Assembly (NCBI RefSeq): GCF_040393045.1
Contig: NZ_JBEBUX010000001.1
Location: 15,427 to 79,426, forward strand
DNA length: 64,000 nucleotides
Direction: 5' to 3'
Origin: Pollutimonas bauzanensis_A
Lineage (GTDB): Bacteria; Pseudomonadota; Gammaproteobacteria; Burkholderiales; Burkholderiaceae_B
The position numbers were made by a program, and so were the translations under genes. The notes under the pieces are model-generated. The model saw nothing but the letters and a program-made list of their open reading frames with translations, was not told the DNA's origin and ran no database searches. Below, one piece after another: positions 60,467 through 64,000 of the stretch (its first letter is position 1; each line of letters begins with the position of its first letter).

Positions 60467-61036
60467 ATGAAAAAGACACTTGTTGCTGGTATTTTTGCTT
60501 CCCTGATCGCAATCCCGGTATTTGCCGCGCCTCAAACCTATGTGCTTGACCCAACGCACTCTTTCCCGCGCTTCTCTTACGATCATATGGGGTTTTCCAA
60601 GCAAATTTTGCGCTTTAATAAAACCACTGGTACGGTGGTGCTGGATAAGCAAGCTAAGCAGGCCAATGTGGACGTGACCATCGACATGACATCTATCGAC
60701 ACCGGGTTTGATGAATTCGATACGCACATTCAGGGCGCTGATTTTCTGGATACCGCCCAGTTCCCGACAGCGACCTTCAAGTCTACGAAAGTGAATTTTG
60801 AAGGCGACAAGCCTGTCAGCATCGACGGCGATTTGACGATCAAGGGTATCTCCAAGCCGGTTACGCTTACTGTGACGTCCTTTCTAAGCGGCTCGCACCC
60901 GATGCTCAAGAAAGACGCCATTGGCGCGAACGCGACTGCGGTGATCAAGCGTAGCGATTTCAATGCTGGCATGTTCGCGCCCGCCGTTGGCGATGAAGTA
61001 ACTTTGGATATCGCGCTTGAAGCCATCGTCGAATAA
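60467..61036 (+). CDS. YceI-family periplasmic lipid-binding protein
   Basis: 189 residues with a clean signal peptide (about 1-21, cleaved after VFA-A). Mature domain is a lipocalin-like barrel: YVLDPTHSFPRFSYDHMGFS, then DTGFDEFDTHIQGADFLDTAQFP split over the family motif F-L-x-x-x-x-F-P, and the final V-T-L-D-I-A-L-E-A. YceI proteins carry polyisoprenoid lipids or quinone-like molecules in the periplasm. TTAGGAATTCTC precedes the ATG. Followed after 44 bases by a quinone-active reductase. Confidence 0.92.
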   Translation: MKKTLVAGIFASLIAIPVFAAPQTYVLDPTHSFPRFSYDHMGFSKQILRFNKTTGTVVLDKQAKQANVDVTIDMTSIDTGFDEFDTHIQGADFLDTAQFPTATFKSTKVNFEGDKPVSIDGDLTIKGISKPVTLTVTSFLSGSHPMLKKDAIGANATAVIKRSDFNAGMFAPAVGDEVTLDIALEAIVE

Positions 61037-61080
61037 GTGTTTGCAAGCGCCAAGCGATTTAAATATTTAAGAGGATCATT

Positions 61081-62070
61081 ATGGGACTGCTAGTTGATGG
61101 AAAATGGCTTGATCAGTGGTATGACACCTCAAGCACGGGCGGCCGTTTTATACGTAGCGATGCCCAGTTTCGTAACTGGATTACGCCTGACGGCAGTGCC
61201 GGACCCAGCGGCAGCGATGGGTTCAAAGCCCAGGCGGGTCGCTATCACATGTATGTTTCTTTGGCCTGCCCTTGGGCAAATCGCGTACTGATTCTGCGTG
61301 CCTTGAAAGGGCTGGAACAGATGATTAGCGTGTCCGTGGTCAACCCTTATATGGGGGAAAACGGCTGGACCTTCGAGCCTGGGCCCGGCGTAGTCCCAGA
61401 CCCGGTTGGACAGGCAAAATATTTGTACGAAGTGTATTTGCGGGCGCAGCAAACATACAGTGGGCGCGTGACCGTGCCGGTGCTTTGGGATCTGGAGCGC
61501 AATACCATCGTCAGCAATGAATCGTCCGAAATCATTCGGATGCTGAATTCGGCGTTTGATGGGATAGGCGCAAAAGAGGGCGATTATTCCCCGGTGGAAC
61601 TGCTGCCCGAGATCGATGCGGTCAATGCCAACGTTTATGACACCATCAATAATGGCGTATACAAAGTCGGCTTTGCCACCGCGCAAGAGGTTTATGAGCA
61701 AGAGGTAAGCAAACTGTTTGCGTCGCTTGATGAACTCGAAACCACACTGGGCCGCCAACGCTATCTTGTTGGCGATCGTGTCACCGAGGCCGACTGGCGT
61801 TTGTTCACCACGCTGATTCGCTTTGACGCGGTATATAACGGCCACTTCAAGTGCAATCTCAAGCGCCTGGTGGATTACGAAAATTTATGGAGCTACACCC
61901 GCGAGCTCTATCAGTGGCCTGGCGTGGCTTCCACCGTGAACTTCCCGCACATCAAGGCTCACTATTACCGCAGTCATGGCAGCATTAACCCGAATGGGAT
62001 TGTGCCAGCAGGCCCCTTGTTGGACCTGGACCGCGCCCCTGACCGCAAACAATTCATTGAAGGAGATTAG
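61081..62070 (+). CDS. Glutathionyl-hydroquinone reductase (Xi-class GST)
   Basis: 329 residues, same size as YqjG/PcpF/ECM4. The Xi-class active site CPWA with Cys63 (SLACPWANR) is present, as are V-N-P-Y-M-G-E-N-G-W, V-P-V-L-W-D, S-N-E-S-S-E-I-I-R in the thioredoxin-like half and L-V-G-D-R-V-T-E-A-D-W-R in the helical half. It reduces glutathionyl-hydroquinones to free hydroquinones with GSH, rescuing products of quinone toxicity. In a bacterium degrading aromatics through catechol this is a plausible protection step. One base separates it from the pirin gene. Confidence 0.93.
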   Translation: MGLLVDGKWLDQWYDTSSTGGRFIRSDAQFRNWITPDGSAGPSGSDGFKAQAGRYHMYVSLACPWANRVLILRALKGLEQMISVSVVNPYMGENGWTFEPGPGVVPDPVGQAKYLYEVYLRAQQTYSGRVTVPVLWDLERNTIVSNESSEIIRMLNSAFDGIGAKEGDYSPVELLPEIDAVNANVYDTINNGVYKVGFATAQEVYEQEVSKLFASLDELETTLGRQRYLVGDRVTEADWRLFTTLIRFDAVYNGHFKCNLKRLVDYENLWSYTRELYQWPGVASTVNFPHIKAHYYRSHGSINPNGIVPAGPLLDLDRAPDRKQFIEGD

Positions 62071-62071
62071 T

Positions 62072-62773
62072 ATGTTGGAAATTCGAAAAAGCGAAGAGCG
62101 CGGCGTGGCCGAACACGGCTGGCTAAGCTCACGACATTCCTTTTCATTCGGCCACTATCACGACCCCAGGCACACCGGGTTCGGTCCGTTGTTAGTGATC
62201 AATGAGGACCGGGTGCAGCCCGGCAGGGGGTTTGGCGAACATGGTCATCGAGACATGGAGATTCTTTCTTATGTCCTCGACGGCGCACTGGAGCATAAAG
62301 ACAGCATTGGCACAGGTTCTGTCATCCGTTATGGCGATGTCCAGCGCATGAGCGCAGGAAGCGGTGTGGTCCATAGCGAGTTCAACCACTCCCATTCCGA
62401 GCCTGTGCATTTTCTGCAGATCTGGATAGAACCGAACGTGCAGGGCATTGACCCCAGCTACGAAGAAAAACATTTCGATCCGGCCTCCAAAGACGGTCAG
62501 TTGCGCCTTATCGCTTCGGCCGATGGGCGAGATGGATCCGTGCTTATTCATCAAGATGCCGCCCTTTATGCCGCGATCATGAATGGTGATGCCGACATTC
62601 AGCATCAGCTGGCATCCGATCGATGTGGCTATGTGCATGTTGCAAGAGGCAGCCTGACTGTTAATGGCGTGGTCCTGAAAGCCGGCGATGCCTTGAAAAT
62701 CCTAAATGAAGATCTTATTACTCTAGGCGCTGCCACGGATGCAGAAATACTGCTTTTCGACTTGCCGCTGTAG
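62072..62773 (+). CDS. Pirin family protein
   Basis: 233 residues, the size of bacterial pirins such as YhhW, bicupin proteins; YhhW is a quercetin dioxygenase in vitro. The N-terminal cupin holds the metal site G-E-H-G-H-R-D-M-E-I (His and Glu ligands) followed by E-H-K-D-S and V-V-H-S-E-F-N-H-S. The ATG at 62072 lies two bases after the reductase stop with AAGGAG upstream. Metal ligands are intact; the actual substrate is unknown. Confidence 0.92.
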   Translation: MLEIRKSEERGVAEHGWLSSRHSFSFGHYHDPRHTGFGPLLVINEDRVQPGRGFGEHGHRDMEILSYVLDGALEHKDSIGTGSVIRYGDVQRMSAGSGVVHSEFNHSHSEPVHFLQIWIEPNVQGIDPSYEEKHFDPASKDGQLRLIASADGRDGSVLIHQDAALYAAIMNGDADIQHQLASDRCGYVHVARGSLTVNGVVLKAGDALKILNEDLITLGAATDAEILLFDLPL

Positions 62774-62840
62774 TCTTCGCATCGCTGTGTAGTCTTGTTC
62801 CGATGCAACGCGATGCCCCAAACCAGGGCATGGCGTGGCA

Positions 62841-62863
62841 GTGCGCCTCATTATCCGGCGCAC
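62841..62863 (+). terminator. Probable terminator after the pirin operon
   Basis: GTGCGCC and GGCGCAC form a perfect 7-base stem with a nine-base loop and are followed by GGTTTTCG. 67 bases after the pirin stop; the rest of 62774-63044 shows no gene, only a 26-codon frame of no note. Confidence 0.55.
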
Positions 62864-63044
62864 GGTTTTCGTCGCCACGTTAACCGTCATCGGTTCGACA
62901 TTGCAGATTTTTTTCTATTAAAACAACCGTCTGTATTCGTTTTTCTTCACTTCTTGATGTTCGTTCATAACTTGGCATGACCTTTGCGTAGAGCAATAGG
63001 GTCATCTGTGTCAGTTAAGTCTCACGAACAAGGAAGAAGCTGTT

Positions 63045-64000
63045 ATGAAATCCGTATACGCCTGCGCAAAATTTGTTGTCCTGGTCTCCAGTTTGGGGAT
63101 GGCTGTCGGGGCAAGTGCCGCTTATCCCGACCGCCCCATCGAGGTGATTATTTCGTTTCCGCCGGCAGGCGCGACCGACGCCTTGGCGCGTGCGGTGGGG
63201 CAGCGCCTTTCAGACAAACTGGGGCAAACGGTCATGGTGCAGAATCGTCCAGGAGCGGGCGGCGCGATTGGCTTGGCGGCGGCTGCTCGTGCAAAAACCG
63301 ATGGCTATAATTTGTACCTGGCTGCGACCACCAATCAAGCCATCTCCGCTGCGATTTACCCAGAACAGAAAGCAAATTTGATCAACGACTTTGTGCCTAT
63401 CGGCCAAGTTGGGTTTGCGCCGCATGCGCTGGTCGTCCCCGCGTCTTTGCCGATAAAAACCGTGGCTGAACTGCTGGCTTACTTGAAGGAAAAGCCGGGC
63501 AACTATAACTTTGCGTCACAGGGAACGGGCACGCTATCGCATCTGGAATCTGAGTTGTTCGCGGCCAGCAACCAGCTCGACGTGGTTCATATCCCGTACA
63601 AGGGAAGCGCACAGGCGCTGCCCGATGTGGCCAATGGCTCTTCGACAATGATGTTCGACAGCATTACAGGCTCTATGCCTATGGTGCAGGCGGGCAAGAT
63701 CAGATACCTCGCGGTTGCATCAACAGCCCGCGCCACCATGCTGCCCGATGTACCTACCTTGGCAGAGGCGGGTGTCGAGAATGTTGTTGCGAACAATATG
63801 TTCGGACTTTTTGCACCAAAAGGAGTTCCGGCAGAGGTGGTCGATAAACTCTCGACCGCCCTTGAGAGTGTATTGGCGGAACCTGAGCTAAAAGCCAGGC
63901 TTGCCGAACAAGGCTCAGAGCTTAGCTATGCATCAGGCCAGGCTCTGAGCGAAACAATCACCGGAGAACACCGCTATTGGGCGGGTGTGGTGGAATCGGC
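63045..64000 (+). CDS. Tripartite tricarboxylate transporter receptor (Bug/TctC family), truncated at the window edge
   Basis: 318 codons to the right edge with no stop, so nearly complete (family about 320-330). Signal peptide about 1-25 (VVLVSSLGMAVG, cleaved near ASA-AYP). Bug signature elements: Y-P-D-R-P-I-E-V-I-I-S-F-P-P-A-G-A-T-D, V-Q-N-R-P-G-A-G-G-A-I-G, H-I-P-Y-K-G-S-A-Q-A-L-P-D-V, and A-P-K-G-V-P. These receptors, vastly expanded in Bordetella and relatives, bind carboxylates in the periplasm and often lack their own membrane partner nearby. AAGGAAGAAG precedes the ATG. Ligand unknown. Confidence 0.92.
   Translation, partial: MKSVYACAKFVVLVSSLGMAVGASAAYPDRPIEVIISFPPAGATDALARAVGQRLSDKLGQTVMVQNRPGAGGAIGLAAAARAKTDGYNLYLAATTNQAISAAIYPEQKANLINDFVPIGQVGFAPHALVVPASLPIKTVAELLAYLKEKPGNYNFASQGTGTLSHLESELFAASNQLDVVHIPYKGSAQALPDVANGSSTMMFDSITGSMPMVQAGKIRYLAVASTARATMLPDVPTLAEAGVENVVANNMFGLFAPKGVPAEVVDKLSTALESVLAEPELKARLAEQGSELSYASGQALSETITGEHRYWAGVVES

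Overview
The window looks like chromosomal DNA of a catabolically versatile betaproteobacterium, most likely Burkholderiales and probably Alcaligenaceae (Bordetella, Achromobacter, Pusillimonas or a relative). The grounds are moderate GC, a Bug/TctC-type solute receptor, the leader motif GGAGACA(A) before many start codons, and a density of CoA-thioester catabolic genes each paired with its own importer. The species is an inference; no rRNA or tRNA gene is present. Nearly all of the sequence is coding. I see no CRISPR array, insertion sequence or prophage.

Layout. (1) 0-18 kb: the end of a CoA-transferase, an IclR regulator, then a plus-strand block: iron-type alcohol dehydrogenase, 2-oxoacid dehydrogenase E1 alpha and E1 beta, a crotonase, E2, acyl-CoA dehydrogenase, AMP-forming acyl-CoA synthetase, an MmgE/PrpD protein, a branched-chain-type (LIV) ABC importer with a fused LivM-LivG polypeptide, the E3 dehydrogenase and a TetR regulator. 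It reads as uptake, CoA activation, oxidation and oxidative decarboxylation of an unidentified acid. (2) 18.4-25.6 kb: a GntR regulator with its operator, a general amino-acid ABC importer (AapJQMP type), a class V aminotransferase and a threonine aldolase, followed by a remnant of a DeoR-type regulator.

(3) 25.7-28.7 kb: an unrecognised multi-pass membrane protein converging on three overlapping minus-strand genes, each coding exactly 183 residues with one N-terminal membrane anchor. This is the least explained part of the window. (4) 28.7-32.3 kb: an iron-uptake operon (PepSY membrane protein, small membrane protein, TonB-dependent siderophore receptor). (5) 32.5-36.6 kb: the catechol ortho-cleavage cluster, catR-catB-catC-catA-pcaD, all on the minus strand, with a BenM/CatM-type box between catR and catB.

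(6) 36.8-50.5 kb: a second LIV-type importer (livHMGF, with its binding protein 4 kb further on), three CoA enzymes (one crotonase lacks both catalytic glutamates), a GntR regulator, two MFS carriers and two MDR-type oxidoreductases, one AcuI/YhdH-like. (7) 50.6-59.3 kb: a minus-strand operon (TRAP transporter, two crotonases, acyl-CoA ligase, AhpD-like protein) divergent from a TetR-aldehyde dehydrogenase pair, with two ACCGA...TCGGT operators between them. (8) 59.4-64 kb: a LysR regulator divergent from YceI, glutathionyl-hydroquinone reductase and pirin, then a truncated Bug receptor at the window edge.

The unit of organisation is uptake system + CoA ligase + beta-oxidation-like enzymes + local regulator. 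Five solute-uptake systems of three or four families occur in 64 kb, which suggests a substrate-scavenging lifestyle on plant or aromatic acids.
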